This document shows positions 1 to 8,548 of a stretch of DNA of 48,268 bases, piece after piece. Both the position numbers and the translations under genes were made by a program. The stretch is from Candidatus Latescibacterota bacterium (GTDB lineage Bacteria; Latescibacterota; UBA2968; UBA8231), in assembly GCA_007136405.1 (NCBI GenBank), contig SLHA01000103.1:1-48268 (forward strand), read 5' to 3'. The notes under the pieces were generated by a model. That model did no database searches and was not told the origin of the DNA. It saw nothing but the letters and a program-made list of their open reading frames with translations. Positions within the stretch are counted from its first letter, which is position 1, and the number at the start of each line of letters is the position of its first letter.

Positions 1-90
1 CGCCGGCTGTGAAGGGTCACCGGGTGCAGGACGCCGGAAATGGGGTGTGGCCGCGGCGGGGGTAAGCACGCCTGCTGGCCGGTGTGGAAC

Positions 91-120
91 GAGGGCCCCG
101 CCGAAGGAGCGGGGGCCCTC
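91..120 (-). terminator. GC-rich hairpin downstream of the porin gene
   Basis: GAGGGCCCCGC and GCGGGGGCCCTC form an imperfect inverted repeat about 30 bases beyond the stop codon of the minus-strand porin gene. The stem is very GC-rich, but no T-run follows it on the minus strand. It is therefore at best a weak or factor-assisted terminator. The remaining bases of 1-152 show nothing else. Confidence 0.25.
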
Positions 121-152
121 GCCGCGTGGTGCGGTACGCCGCGCATGACCGG

Positions 153-1484
153 TCAGAAGCTGTATATGAACTCCCAGCGTACCCAGGTTGATGCATCATC
201 CACAGTGTAGTAACTGCCGGGACGGACGGTCTCCAGCAGCAGATGCCCGGAAATCGCATCCCGCTCCAGCACCAGCCCCTCCGCCAGGTTGAAGCGGTTC
301 CACCAGGTCAGCAACAATCCACGTGCACGGCCGGTGGGGTCAGGACCATCCTTCTCCATGGCGCTCATGTGCCCCACCAATGCCGTCGAGGTGATCTTGC
401 CACCCAGAGGCGTGGAGCACTCCAGGTAGGGCAGTACCAGGTTCTGCCAGTCGGCCACTGAACTCCGGTCCGCGGCATATGCATAGATGTAGAGTTCACT
501 GTTCTGCGGCCAGCGGGCAAACGGTGGTCTCCAGGCTTCGTCATCTGCGGTCGCCGGATCGTTCCCTGAGAGCACGTACAGTCCGGCACTGAGCCTGGGT
601 TGCAGCCGGCCTACTGCGCCGAGTTCCATGTTCACCTTGGCATCCAGCATGTAACCGCTAAGATCCCTGTCCCCGCTGCTGCCCAACTGGTAGGCCATCT
701 CCAGGTTGCCCGTGAGGCGCTCGGAGAAGCGGGGCATGATCCGAACGCCGAGGGTGCTGTACTCGACAGACGGATGCTTGTCGCCGCCAACTAAGGTGAA
801 CTCGGCTTCCTGTTTGAACAGGTAATAAGCCTCGAACGGCCAGTTGCCCTTCAGGCCCTCGTGCCGCAGGTAGACACCGACACCCAGCTCATCTGCCTCC
901 ATGTTCACGTCCTGACCGGTCAGATTTGTCAGATTGATGTCCTCTCCGTTGATCAGCAGGGGGTTCTCGGCAAAGCAGTACAGCCCGAGAAGGTCAAGGG
1001 TCATGTTCGAAAACCCTTTCCAGGTGGCTTTTACGGCGTCGAAATAAATCGTACGCGAGCCATCTCCCGGGGTGCCGTCCAGGATGATCTTGCCGGTGCC
1101 GTAGATCAGATCCTGTCGGCCGATGCGCAGGTCAAGACTGCCGCCTGCCATACCCCGAATATCCAGATAAAGGTTGTCGACCATGGTTTCGGAGGGGAAT
1201 TCGTACTGGTCTCGGGCGGCCGGCCGGTACCATTTGCGGAACTCGTTGGTAAAGCGGGCCCGCACCAGCGTGTTGTCCGTGATCTGGTACTGCGCCCACA
1301 GACGTGGACGTGTACGCAGGAAACTCCAGTCCAAGGTGCCACCGTGTCGTAGCGGAACGTGGTCGAAGGTGGTCTGGCGGAAGCGCAAATCTCCACCGAA
1401 GCTGAGCTCTCCAGCCGAATCTGCTACACCGGCGGAGGCCATCGCCACGGTCAACAACAGAGAAATGGTCACGATGTGTTTCAT
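153..1484 (-). CDS. outer-membrane beta-barrel porin (alginate-export / AlgE-like)
   Basis: This 443-residue protein is probably a channel in the outer membrane for an anionic or sugar substrate. The start at 1484 is preferred because AGAGGAG stands just upstream and the protein then opens with a signal peptide (MKHIVTISLLLTVAMASAG). The mature part has alternating hydrophobic and polar stretches with many Tyr, Trp and Arg, including LRFRQTTFD, RTRPRLWAQYQ, LDLRIGRQDLIYG and the C-terminal WVRWEFIYSF. It ends in Phe, the usual outer-membrane assembly signal. The 'RIGRQDLIYGTGKIILDG' segment resembles alginate-export-domain porins. That assignment comes from recalled family features and the real substrate is unknown. 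It is transcribed alone, away from the thioesterase. A longer reading to 1541 lacks a comparable ribosome site. Confidence 0.8.
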   Translation of the reverse strand: MKHIVTISLLLTVAMASAGVADSAGELSFGGDLRFRQTTFDHVPLRHGGTLDWSFLRTRPRLWAQYQITDNTLVRARFTNEFRKWYRPAARDQYEFPSETMVDNLYLDIRGMAGGSLDLRIGRQDLIYGTGKIILDGTPGDGSRTIYFDAVKATWKGFSNMTLDLLGLYCFAENPLLINGEDINLTNLTGQDVNMEADELGVGVYLRHEGLKGNWPFEAYYLFKQEAEFTLVGGDKHPSVEYSTLGVRIMPRFSERLTGNLEMAYQLGSSGDRDLSGYMLDAKVNMELGAVGRLQPRLSAGLYVLSGNDPATADDEAWRPPFARWPQNSELYIYAYAADRSSVADWQNLVLPYLECSTPLGGKITSTALVGHMSAMEKDGPDPTGRARGLLLTWWNRFNLAEGLVLERDAISGHLLLETVRPGSYYTVDDASTWVRWEFIYSF

Positions 1485-1977
1485 GGTGCTCCTCTTTGAG
1501 GTGGGATCATCGGGGTGACCTTTGGAAAATCCTCGATGCAAGCATGCTGTGACGCCGGACTGCCCTGTGCCATCCTACCGCGCACAGGTGGTGAGCATGG
1601 AGCGACACCTGCTGATATCGGAGCCCTCCATGGAGCAGTCGACATCCTTGTGGGCATCGACACTGCGCACTGCGGTGTGGACTCGCCGGATCTGCGCCTG
1701 GTGCAGATCGTGTACGAGCACCGTGAATTTCTCCTCCATCGGCAGGCAGGTTGTCCTGGGCAGGAGGGCCGGCAGCAGCGACCGGTGGGGTTTCTCCCAT
1801 CTGGAGCCACCGGTCAGCAGCATCGTCCGGACCACGGGACGGTAGGCTACCGTCCCACAGACACAATGTTACGACTTTTCACCGATTTCAGACAAGGGCT
1901 ATTTTTGCCTGTCGCTGCGACCGAGTGCCAGCCAGCCGGCTACCGGCTGGACATTACCCACAGGAGAGGATGGTATC
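1485..1977. other. intergenic region between divergent porin and thioesterase genes
   Basis: This stretch of 493 bases has no convincing gene. A minus-strand frame at 1575-1739 (54 codons, opening MEEKFTVLVHDLHQ) reads like protein, but its start has no clear ribosome site. I leave it as an uncertain small ORF. Promoters for both flanking genes should lie here, but I could not pick clear -35/-10 pairs. Confidence 0.4.
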
Positions 1978-2478
1978 ATGCGCCGGATACATGATTTTTT
2001 CAACAGGAGAGATCGTTTTGCCGCGCACAGCGGCGTCGAGCTGACGGAGGTTGGACAAGGCCGCGCGGTAGCGCGCCTGCGGTTGGATCAGAAGCACCTG
2101 AACGGCGTCGACACGGCGCATGGCGGCGCCATCTTCACGCTGGCCGACCTGGCCTTTGCCGCTGCCTGCAACTCCCATGGCACGGTGGCCGTGGCCATCA
2201 ACGCCAGTATTTCCTACATGAAGGCCGCCGCATCGGGTACCTTGACCGCGGTGGCGGAGGAAACGGCCTGTAACCCGCGACTGGGCACGTATACCGTCAA
2301 GATCTCGGACGACAGCGGCGATCTGGTGGCCATCTTTCAGGGAATGGCCTATCGCAAAAGGGATCGGTTGCTGGAAACGGCAGATCCGGCAGATCCGGCA
2401 GATCCGGTCATGCCGGCAGAATCGGCAGGTCAGGCAGATCCGGCAGATGCTGCTGACCAGGCTCCGTCCGGATCATGA
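1978..2478 (+). CDS. PaaI-type hotdog thioesterase with a repetitive tail
   Basis: This is a hotdog-fold acyl-CoA thioesterase of the PaaI type, about 130 core residues, likely cytosolic. The core shows the family signature 'NGVDTAHGGAIFTLADLAFAAA' (shown as NGVDTAHGG plus the following helix, residues 41-62), then 'VAINASISYMKAA' and 'GDLVAIFQGMAYRK' in the last strands. Such enzymes hydrolyse aryl- or acyl-CoA thioesters; the substrate here cannot be told. AGGAG precedes the ATG. After residue about 130 comes a low-complexity tail rich in Ala, Asp and Pro, encoded by 9-bp repeats, which normal PaaI proteins lack. No other phenylacetate genes are nearby, so I do not assign the symbol paaI. 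Confidence 0.8.
   Translation: MRRIHDFFNRRDRFAAHSGVELTEVGQGRAVARLRLDQKHLNGVDTAHGGAIFTLADLAFAAACNSHGTVAVAINASISYMKAAASGTLTAVAEETACNPRLGTYTVKISDDSGDLVAIFQGMAYRKRDRLLETADPADPADPVMPAESAGQADPADAADQAPSGS
2380..2406 (+). repeat. three tandem 9-bp units inside the thioesterase gene
   Basis: GCAGATCCG occurs three times without gaps and encodes Ala-Asp-Pro repeats. Degenerate copies continue to about 2450. The unit keeps the reading frame, so the tail can lengthen or shorten without breaking the gene. Confidence 0.85.
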
Positions 2479-2671
2479 CAAGCCCGGACGGGCTGACGGT
2501 TCCATACCGGAGGCGGGCCGCCGGCCTATTTCGGGCACAACCGATAGCACCTTGCGGTGGGGTAGACGCGGAGTACCTCGCGCCTTGCTACGGCACCCGC
2601 GCCGAGTACATTACAACTCCTGCCTCTGTAGGCTGGCTGCCGCATTCCCACGGACACGGAGGGTAAGCACC

Positions 2672-4072
2672 ATGCGCCTGCAATTTCTCGGAGCCACCAG
2701 GCAAGTCACCGGTTCCCGCTATCTGCTGGAGGCCGGCGGCACCCGGTTGCTCATCGATTGCGGTCTCTTCCAGGAGCGCGAGTACCTGGGCCGGAACTGG
2801 GAAGACAGTCCGGTGCCACCGGGTGACATCGATCATGTGGTGCTGACCCACGCCCACCTGGACCACAGCGGTCTCATTCCGCGGCTGGTCAGCCAGGGTT
2901 TCAACGGCTCCGTCATCGGCACGCGGGCCACGGTTGAACTGGCCGGCATCGTGCTGCGCGACGCCGGCAAGATTCAGGAGGAAGACGCGGCGCACAAACG
3001 CCGGCGGCACCGCATGGAAGGCCGCCACGGGCCGCATCCGGAGATCCCGTTGTACACCCGCCAGGACGCGGAGGCGGCCTTGCCCTTGTTCCGCGGTGTG
3101 AGTTACGAAGAGAACGTGTACCTGACGGACGATGTGTGCCTGTGCTTTCGCGATGCCGGCCATATTCTGGGTTCGTCCATGCTGGAAGTCACCGTCAAGG
3201 AGAGCGGCCGGCTGCGCCGTATCGTGTTTTCCGGGGATGTGGGGCAGTGGAACAAACCGCTGTTGCAGGATCCGTCCATGGTGACGGGTGCGGACTATGT
3301 AGTGGTCGAATCCACCTACGGCGACAGCAACCACCGGGATGACGGCGATGTGGAGGAAGCGCTCCGGGATGCGGTCAACCGGGCCGTGGAACGCGGCGGC
3401 AACCTCATCGTGCCGACGTTCGCGATCGAGCGCGCGCAGGAAATTCTGTATTACCTGAGCCTGCTGGTCCGCAAGGACCACATACCGCATCTACTGGTGT
3501 TCCTGGACAGTCCCATGGCGGTCAACGTCACGGACGTTTTTCTGCGCTTCACCGAGTGTCTGGACGAAGAGACGCATCGTCTGCTGCGCAGCGACCAGGA
3601 TCCTTTCGCTTTTCCTGGGCTGACCCTGGTGCGCTCGGTCGAGGAGTCCAAAGCGATCAACCGGATCCGCGGTACCTGCATCATCATGGCGGGTTCCGGC
3701 ATGTGTACCGGCGGGCGCGTCAAGCACCATCTCGAGCATCAGATATCACGGCGCGGAACCACGGTGCTCTTCGTCGGCTACCAGGCTCGGGGCACCCTGG
3801 GGCGCCAGATTCTGGAGGGCCATGAAGAGGTGCGAATTCACGGCCGGATGCATCCGGTGCGGGCGGCCATAGAGCAGATCCACGGATTCTCCGCCCATGC
3901 GGACCGGGATGATCTGCTGCACTGGCTGGGAGGGATGGGGCGGGCGCCGCGCCAGACCTTCGTGACCCACGGGGAAGCCGAAGTCAGCGCCGCACTGGCG
4001 GGTACGGTGCGGGAACGACTGGGGTGGGAGGTGCAGGTACCGGAGTACGGACAGAGCTTCCAGCTGGATTGA
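2672..4072 (+). CDS. beta-CASP metallo-beta-lactamase (CPSF/RNase-type)
   Basis: This 466-residue protein belongs to the CPSF-like metallo-beta-lactamase family, which processes RNA. The zinc motif HAHLDH is at residues 60-65 (THAHLDHSG). Later come 'DAGHILGSSM' (third His), 'FSGDVG' (Asp), the beta-CASP signals 'PTFAIERAQE' and 'MAGSGMCTGGRVKHH', and the terminal 'HGFSAHADRDDL' and 'VTHGE'. The length fits the roughly 450-residue bacterial YsgA/TTHA0252-like group. The ATG at 2672 is chosen because GGAGGG precedes it and the fold starts at once (MRLQFLGATRQVTGS). An in-frame upstream extension to 2447 has no family similarity. It may be a ribonuclease in RNA turnover. Which RNAs it cuts is not shown. 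Confidence 0.9.
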   Translation: MRLQFLGATRQVTGSRYLLEAGGTRLLIDCGLFQEREYLGRNWEDSPVPPGDIDHVVLTHAHLDHSGLIPRLVSQGFNGSVIGTRATVELAGIVLRDAGKIQEEDAAHKRRRHRMEGRHGPHPEIPLYTRQDAEAALPLFRGVSYEENVYLTDDVCLCFRDAGHILGSSMLEVTVKESGRLRRIVFSGDVGQWNKPLLQDPSMVTGADYVVVESTYGDSNHRDDGDVEEALRDAVNRAVERGGNLIVPTFAIERAQEILYYLSLLVRKDHIPHLLVFLDSPMAVNVTDVFLRFTECLDEETHRLLRSDQDPFAFPGLTLVRSVEESKAINRIRGTCIIMAGSGMCTGGRVKHHLEHQISRRGTTVLFVGYQARGTLGRQILEGHEEVRIHGRMHPVRAAIEQIHGFSAHADRDDLLHWLGGMGRAPRQTFVTHGEAEVSAALAGTVRERLGWEVQVPEYGQSFQLD

Positions 4073-4207
4073 GCGCCCGCCACCGGCTCACTCGCGGCTG
4101 CTCGCCATTCGTCAACCGCGGTAATGATCCCGGCAGGTCTCCAGGGCGGCGCAGATGGCTTCCACGTTGGCCAGGGGAACGTCGTCGTTGACTCCTTGGT
4201 CCGGGGT

Positions 4208-5383
4208 TCAGCGGGGCAGCGGCGCGAGCCCGAAATACTCCCGGTACGTGTCCACGACTGTCCGGTAGTTGTCCGCCGGCATGTCCTCGTGCACCGAATG
4301 ACTGGCATGCAGTATGTGTCCGCCCGGCGTGCGCCGGCCGTAGTCCAGACACTCCCGGACCTCGGCAGCTACCTGCGCGGGTGTGCCGTGGCAGAGGTTG
4401 TGACGCGCATCCAGGTTGCCGATGATGCAGATTTTTTCCGCTACACCTTCCTCCAGTAGACGGGGCCAGGTCATCCCGGCGGCCTTGTCCACCTCCTTGT
4501 ACCCGTCGATGCGCGATTCGAAGAAAAACGCGTCCTTGATAGGCCAGTGGTTGCCATCCGAGGTGTACACGGCGTGGGCGCCCAGGGAATGGATCAGGTC
4601 CACGTGTTCCTGGATCACAGGGAGGATGAATTCGCGGTACAGCGCCGGCGAGATGAACGGACCCTTGTCGCAGCTCACATCGCCGCCCATGGCGATGACG
4701 GTGCAGCCGCTGGCCACCAAATGCCGGGTGGTCACCAGGGCGCGCGTTTTCTGCATGTCGATCCAGCGATGCACCAGGCCCGGCTCCTGCAGCATCCACA
4801 TCAGCAGGAAAGGCGGGTAGAAGGCCACGCCGGTGCCGGCGCCGACCTCGCCCATGTACACCCAGTCCACCCCGTCCGCCGCAGCCAGGGCGCGCACGCC
4901 GGCGATGACGGGATCCGGTCGGTCGGGCATGGCCGGCACCTGTCCGTCCCAGGCCTCCAGTTGCTGTCGCACCGCCTGTTCGTCATACCGATGGGAGTAG
5001 CTGGCTTCCGCGGCGGGATCCTGCAGGACGACCAGGTCCGTCTTCGGGTCGCGATGGTACGCGACGCCGTTCAGCGTCCAGGTGTGGGCGCCGGTTTTCA
5101 CCGGCCGGGTGTACTGGCGCGGAGGTCCGCCGTTGAGCCGTACCATGTCGACTTCGAAGAAACGGTTGATCGCATACTGCGCCCGGATGGTGGCTTCCAA
5201 CCGTTCGTCGTACGATACGCCGGCGGCCATGGCGTCCCAGGCCAGGCTGGCGTCCGTGGCCGGATTGCGTCCGGCGATCGGCCAGTACAGCGGATGATAG
5301 GGCGAAAAAATCTCGAAGAGGGGGGTGCGGTCCGGCGCCTGGTGCGCAAAGGCGCGCTCGACGCGTTCGACAGAACCTTTCAT
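4208..5383 (-). CDS. URO-D-like protein 1, last gene of the glycyl-radical operon
   Basis: This 391-residue member of the uroporphyrinogen decarboxylase superfamily has the (beta/alpha)8 fold shared with methylcobamide methyltransferases. Visible features are 'PDRTPLFEIF' near the start, 'MGGDVSCDKGPFISPALY' at 232-249, and 'GGHILHASHSVHEDMP' at 354-369, which matches the family's C-terminal signature. It lacks the His-x-Cys pair found in its paralogue at 8549-9808, so it may not bind zinc in the same way. The true heme enzyme is unlikely because no other heme gene is near. AGGAGA precedes the ATG. It follows the glycyl radical enzyme by 110 bases. The C-terminus is convergent with the beta-CASP gene. 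Its substrate is unknown. Confidence 0.8.
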   Translation of the reverse strand: MKGSVERVERAFAHQAPDRTPLFEIFSPYHPLYWPIAGRNPATDASLAWDAMAAGVSYDERLEATIRAQYAINRFFEVDMVRLNGGPPRQYTRPVKTGAHTWTLNGVAYHRDPKTDLVVLQDPAAEASYSHRYDEQAVRQQLEAWDGQVPAMPDRPDPVIAGVRALAAADGVDWVYMGEVGAGTGVAFYPPFLLMWMLQEPGLVHRWIDMQKTRALVTTRHLVASGCTVIAMGGDVSCDKGPFISPALYREFILPVIQEHVDLIHSLGAHAVYTSDGNHWPIKDAFFFESRIDGYKEVDKAAGMTWPRLLEEGVAEKICIIGNLDARHNLCHGTPAQVAAEVRECLDYGRRTPGGHILHASHSVHEDMPADNYRTVVDTYREYFGLAPLPR

Positions 5384-5493
5384 GGTTCGACGTTCTCCTG
5401 GGTTGAAGAGCCGGAGGCGGGTGAACCGTTTGCCTGGGTCAGGGAACCGCAAGGGGTGCCGTGACCGATGTCGGCCGGGGGTACGGTAAGCCT

Positions 5494-7701
5494 TCAGGCA
5501 TCGGCATACTCGGTGCGCAGGATGACTTCGGCCTGCATCTGGGGTGACAGACGGGTGAAGTAGTCGGTGTATCCGCCGATGCGGACGACAAGGTCGCGAT
5601 ATTGTTCCGGATGCTTCCGGGCATCGTGCAGGACCTGCGCGTCCACCACATTGACCTGGGTCTCGAAACCGCCGCGGCGCAGAAAGGCCAGAATCAAATC
5701 TCGAAGGCGGTCGTACCCCTGCGGTCCCTGCAGCAGCGAGTGGTTGAACTTCATGTTGAAGGCCAGCCCGCCGATCATCGGGCTGTGGTCCCAACTGGTG
5801 GTGGACAGGATGGCGGCGGTGGGGCCCTGGCTCTCGCGCCCCTGGGCGGGACCGCAGCCATCGGCAAACGGGAACCCGGCATGCCGGCCGTCCGGGGTGG
5901 CGCCGGTCTCACGGCCCAGGCGCTCGTGCATGATCCAGACAAAGGCGCCCGGCACGTACGGGCTGTCGTCCGGTTCCATCCGGAATCGCCGGCACAACGC
6001 CGTCAGCCAGGCGACGGTGGCGGCGACGCGCTTGTCCACCGCGGTCACACCCTGGCCATACTTGGGGTGGTCGTGGAGGAACCGCTGGCGCAGCGGTTCG
6101 GCGCCGGCGAAATCCGCGTCCAGCAGGTTCTTGAGTTGGTCGAAGCCGAGGGCGCCGCGCTGGTAGATCTCTGTCTCGATGACCTGCAGCGAGTCGGCCA
6201 GATTGGCCAGGCCGACGAAGGAGCACTCGACCCAGTTGTACCCGGCGCCGCCGTCGTCGATATCGCGGCCGCGCTCGAGGCAGTTCCGGGTGAAGACGCT
6301 TTGCAGCGGCTTGCGGCCGTACAGCCGCCGCCGCTGACGCAGCTGGTTCTGCTGGGCGACCCCGCCCTCCACGGCGCTGGCCAGACGCTCGCGGTAGTGG
6401 TGCTTGAAGGCGGCGAAGTCCGGCGCCGGATCCGGAACCTGCGCATCGATCTCATCCAGCAGCAACTGGCACAGGTTGTAATACGGCGAGGCCACCCAGA
6501 CATTGCTGGCGCCTGCCGGGGTGATCTCCACGCAGGTGGAATTGACATACCGGCAGGTTTCTGGGGACGGGACACCCAGATCACGCAGTCCCTGCCGGAT
6601 GGTGGCGTCACCGAAGAAGGCCGGGTTGGCATTGCCGTGGCCGATCAGGTCGACGGCCAGTTCGACCAGGGCCGCGGGGGTGTCCTCGTGCCAGCAGATC
6701 CCGACCGTGGGGTAGATCAGGGCGGTGCGCCGGAGAGCCTCCAGACACAGGTAGGAGAGTTCGTTGGTGACGTCCGCGTCTTGCTCGTCGCGGCCGCCCA
6801 CCATGACGGAGATGGCCAGTCCATCCGGAATGTACGCGTTGATCTGCAGGTACAGGGACTCGATCAACAGGAGCGCCTCGGCATCGTCCAGGGTGCCGTT
6901 GTCTCGATCCCGCCGGTAGAACGGATACAGGGTGCGGTCCAGGTGTCCGGGAACCACCAGACCGACAGGCTCCCCGTGCATCACGCCCAGGATGGTGAGC
7001 CACAGCAGCTGTATGGCGTCCCGAAAGCTTGTTGGCGGCTGATGGGCGATGCGCCGGCAGGAATCGATCAACGTCCGCAGTTCCGCCTGCCGTGCCGGTG
7101 TGGCGCCGGACAGCGCCGCCACCGCAGGCGTGGCGGCGTTGGTGATCATGGCCGCTAGCCCGTCCAAACTGTCCAGGAACGAGTCGAGAGCGTCCGGCTC
7201 CGGTGTGTGCTCCTGTACCTCCGTGCCATCGGTCCTCTGCTGCCGGCCGGCCGGCAGCGAATCGCACCGTTCGCGCCTTGCCCGGATGCGCGCCGCCAGA
7301 CCGTCGATGCCCAGTTGCATGAGGCTCTCCAGGTCCAGCTCGCAGTGCCCGGTCTGACCGCCCGGTTCTGGGTACTGCTGCAGATATCGGCGCGCCTCCT
7401 CCTGCGCCGCCGGGTCGCCTTCCTGCGAATATTCATCCACGCGTCCGGCCATCAGTTCCCATTCATCCAGGGCGAACCGGGTGGCGCGCAGGCGTTCGCC
7501 CACCACCGCGCCGCGGCGCCTCTGCCAGGACGGGACGGCTTCGGTCTGACGCAGTGCCCGGGCGGTGACCACCGGGTTGGCCTGCAGCGACCAGCCGCTG
7601 ATGCCGCGGTCCTTGCGTTCCAGTGTTCGCCGCCGGATGGCGGCGATGCGTTCGTTGTCGCGGCCGGTATGCCGCGCAGTGGATGCAGCGATGATGGACA
7701 T
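5494..7701 (-). CDS. glycyl radical enzyme of unassigned subclass
   Basis: This 735-residue protein is a glycyl radical enzyme. The C-terminal radical site is 'VVRIGGYTDYFTRLSP' (Gly710 in R-I-G-G-Y). The finger loop before it has 'GATPDGRHAGFPFADGCGP' (600-618). The active-site loop reads 'NSTCVEITPAG' with Cys390 and Glu392, the C-x-E arrangement of dehydratase, lyase and fumarate-adding members, not the Cys-Cys pair of pyruvate formate-lyase. Most such enzymes have Gly before the Cys; here it is Thr389. It is shorter than the usual 780-850 residues. GGAGGAA lies upstream of the ATG, only 15 bases after the methyltransferase-like gene. Activation needs a radical SAM activase, and none is encoded in this operon. 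The substrate cannot be read from sequence. The family call is firm, the reaction open. Confidence 0.93.
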   Translation of the reverse strand: MSIIAASTARHTGRDNERIAAIRRRTLERKDRGISGWSLQANPVVTARALRQTEAVPSWQRRRGAVVGERLRATRFALDEWELMAGRVDEYSQEGDPAAQEEARRYLQQYPEPGGQTGHCELDLESLMQLGIDGLAARIRARRERCDSLPAGRQQRTDGTEVQEHTPEPDALDSFLDSLDGLAAMITNAATPAVAALSGATPARQAELRTLIDSCRRIAHQPPTSFRDAIQLLWLTILGVMHGEPVGLVVPGHLDRTLYPFYRRDRDNGTLDDAEALLLIESLYLQINAYIPDGLAISVMVGGRDEQDADVTNELSYLCLEALRRTALIYPTVGICWHEDTPAALVELAVDLIGHGNANPAFFGDATIRQGLRDLGVPSPETCRYVNSTCVEITPAGASNVWVASPYYNLCQLLLDEIDAQVPDPAPDFAAFKHHYRERLASAVEGGVAQQNQLRQRRRLYGRKPLQSVFTRNCLERGRDIDDGGAGYNWVECSFVGLANLADSLQVIETEIYQRGALGFDQLKNLLDADFAGAEPLRQRFLHDHPKYGQGVTAVDKRVAATVAWLTALCRRFRMEPDDSPYVPGAFVWIMHERLGRETGATPDGRHAGFPFADGCGPAQGRESQGPTAAILSTTSWDHSPMIGGLAFNMKFNHSLLQGPQGYDRLRDLILAFLRRGGFETQVNVVDAQVLHDARKHPEQYRDLVVRIGGYTDYFTRLSPQMQAEVILRTEYADA

Positions 7702-7716
7702 CCTGTTTCCTCCGGG

Positions 7717-8475
7717 CTAGGCGGGGACGAACAGGGATACCTCCAGCCCTTCGCCGTCGATGCACACATTGACGCTCTGGCGGAACCGGGCCGGATCGCG
7801 CACGGCGCCGAGATAGTCCGCCAGAGACGCGGCCGAGTTGATCGAGTTGTGCGCCAGCACCAGAGCCCCGTCAGCCAGGGCCGGATTCGCGGCCTCCAGC
7901 ATGTCCAGGTAGATCGACTTACCCTTGCCGTCACGGCCGTTCGCGTCCAGATAGAGCAGATCGATGCGGCCGTCCAGTTGGCGCAGAAAGGGAATGCCGT
8001 CGGCAGCGACGATCTGCGCCCGTCCCTCCGGGTCCAGGTGGCGCACGTTGCGTTCGGCCCGCTGGGCTTCCTGGAGGTCTATTTCCACCCCGATCAACCG
8101 TTCGGCCTGGTAACAGGCTCCGGGACCGACGGCCGCGCCGGCGTTGGCGATGAACGTGTTGCCGCAGAATACGCCGGTGGCCACCATGGTGCGCGGCTGG
8201 CGGATGGCGTTGATCCCGTACAGTAGTCGCTGCATGCGCGGCGTGATGGCCGTCCAGGGAATGTCGAACCGCGCGGCTACCGCCTCGCGATGGGCCAGGA
8301 AGCGCTGATGGTCATACTGCGTGTGGGGCAGAATGCCGGCGGTAACCAGGGCTTGCAGGGCCGCCTCCACCCGCTCGGTTTCCTGCGCCGCCGGTTCCAG
8401 TTGGCGGTGCGGATCCCGCGTGTCCATCCGGTACTCTTTCCAGTCGGGGGCTTCGTATAGGTGCGCCAAGATCAT
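7717..8475 (-). CDS. class I SAM-dependent methyltransferase-like protein
   Basis: This 252-residue protein has a Rossmann-type methyltransferase core after a helical N-terminal part of about 90 residues. The glycine-rich loop is modified: 'ATGVFCGNTFIANAGAAVG' (99-117). The acidic end of strand 2 is 'LIGVEID' (127-133), strand 3 'IVAADGIPFL' (155-164), and the catalytic-side motif is 'DLLYLDANGRDGKGKS' (172-187), as in O-methyltransferases of the catechol type. GAGAGGAC precedes the start. It sits between the second URO-D-like gene and the glycyl radical enzyme gene, and its stop is 15 bases from the latter, so they are probably made together. It could methylate a substrate or product of the radical enzyme, or have lost transfer activity. 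I could not tell which. Confidence 0.7.
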   Translation of the reverse strand: MILAHLYEAPDWKEYRMDTRDPHRQLEPAAQETERVEAALQALVTAGILPHTQYDHQRFLAHREAVAARFDIPWTAITPRMQRLLYGINAIRQPRTMVATGVFCGNTFIANAGAAVGPGACYQAERLIGVEIDLQEAQRAERNVRHLDPEGRAQIVAADGIPFLRQLDGRIDLLYLDANGRDGKGKSIYLDMLEAANPALADGALVLAHNSINSAASLADYLGAVRDPARFRQSVNVCIDGEGLEVSLFVPA

Positions 8476-8548
8476 GTCCTCTCAAGTAGAATGACGGCAG
8501 TCGCTGCCGGCAGAGATTGGAGCGCGTCAGCCGGTGCCTCACGGCCGG

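Noticed and set aside
1575..1739. 54-codon ORF on the minus strand
   Set aside because: The amino-acid composition is plausible but there is no ribosome site and no known relative; mentioned under the intergenic entry only.
5602..7158. 518-codon plus-strand open frame
   Set aside because: It is antisense to the glycyl radical enzyme, has no ribosome site or recognised motif, and its Ala/Gly/Arg-rich reading is typical of GC-rich shadow frames.
5494..7701. Pyruvate formate-lyase
   Set aside because: The Cys-Cys pair is missing; the active site reads C-V-E as in dehydratase and lyase members.
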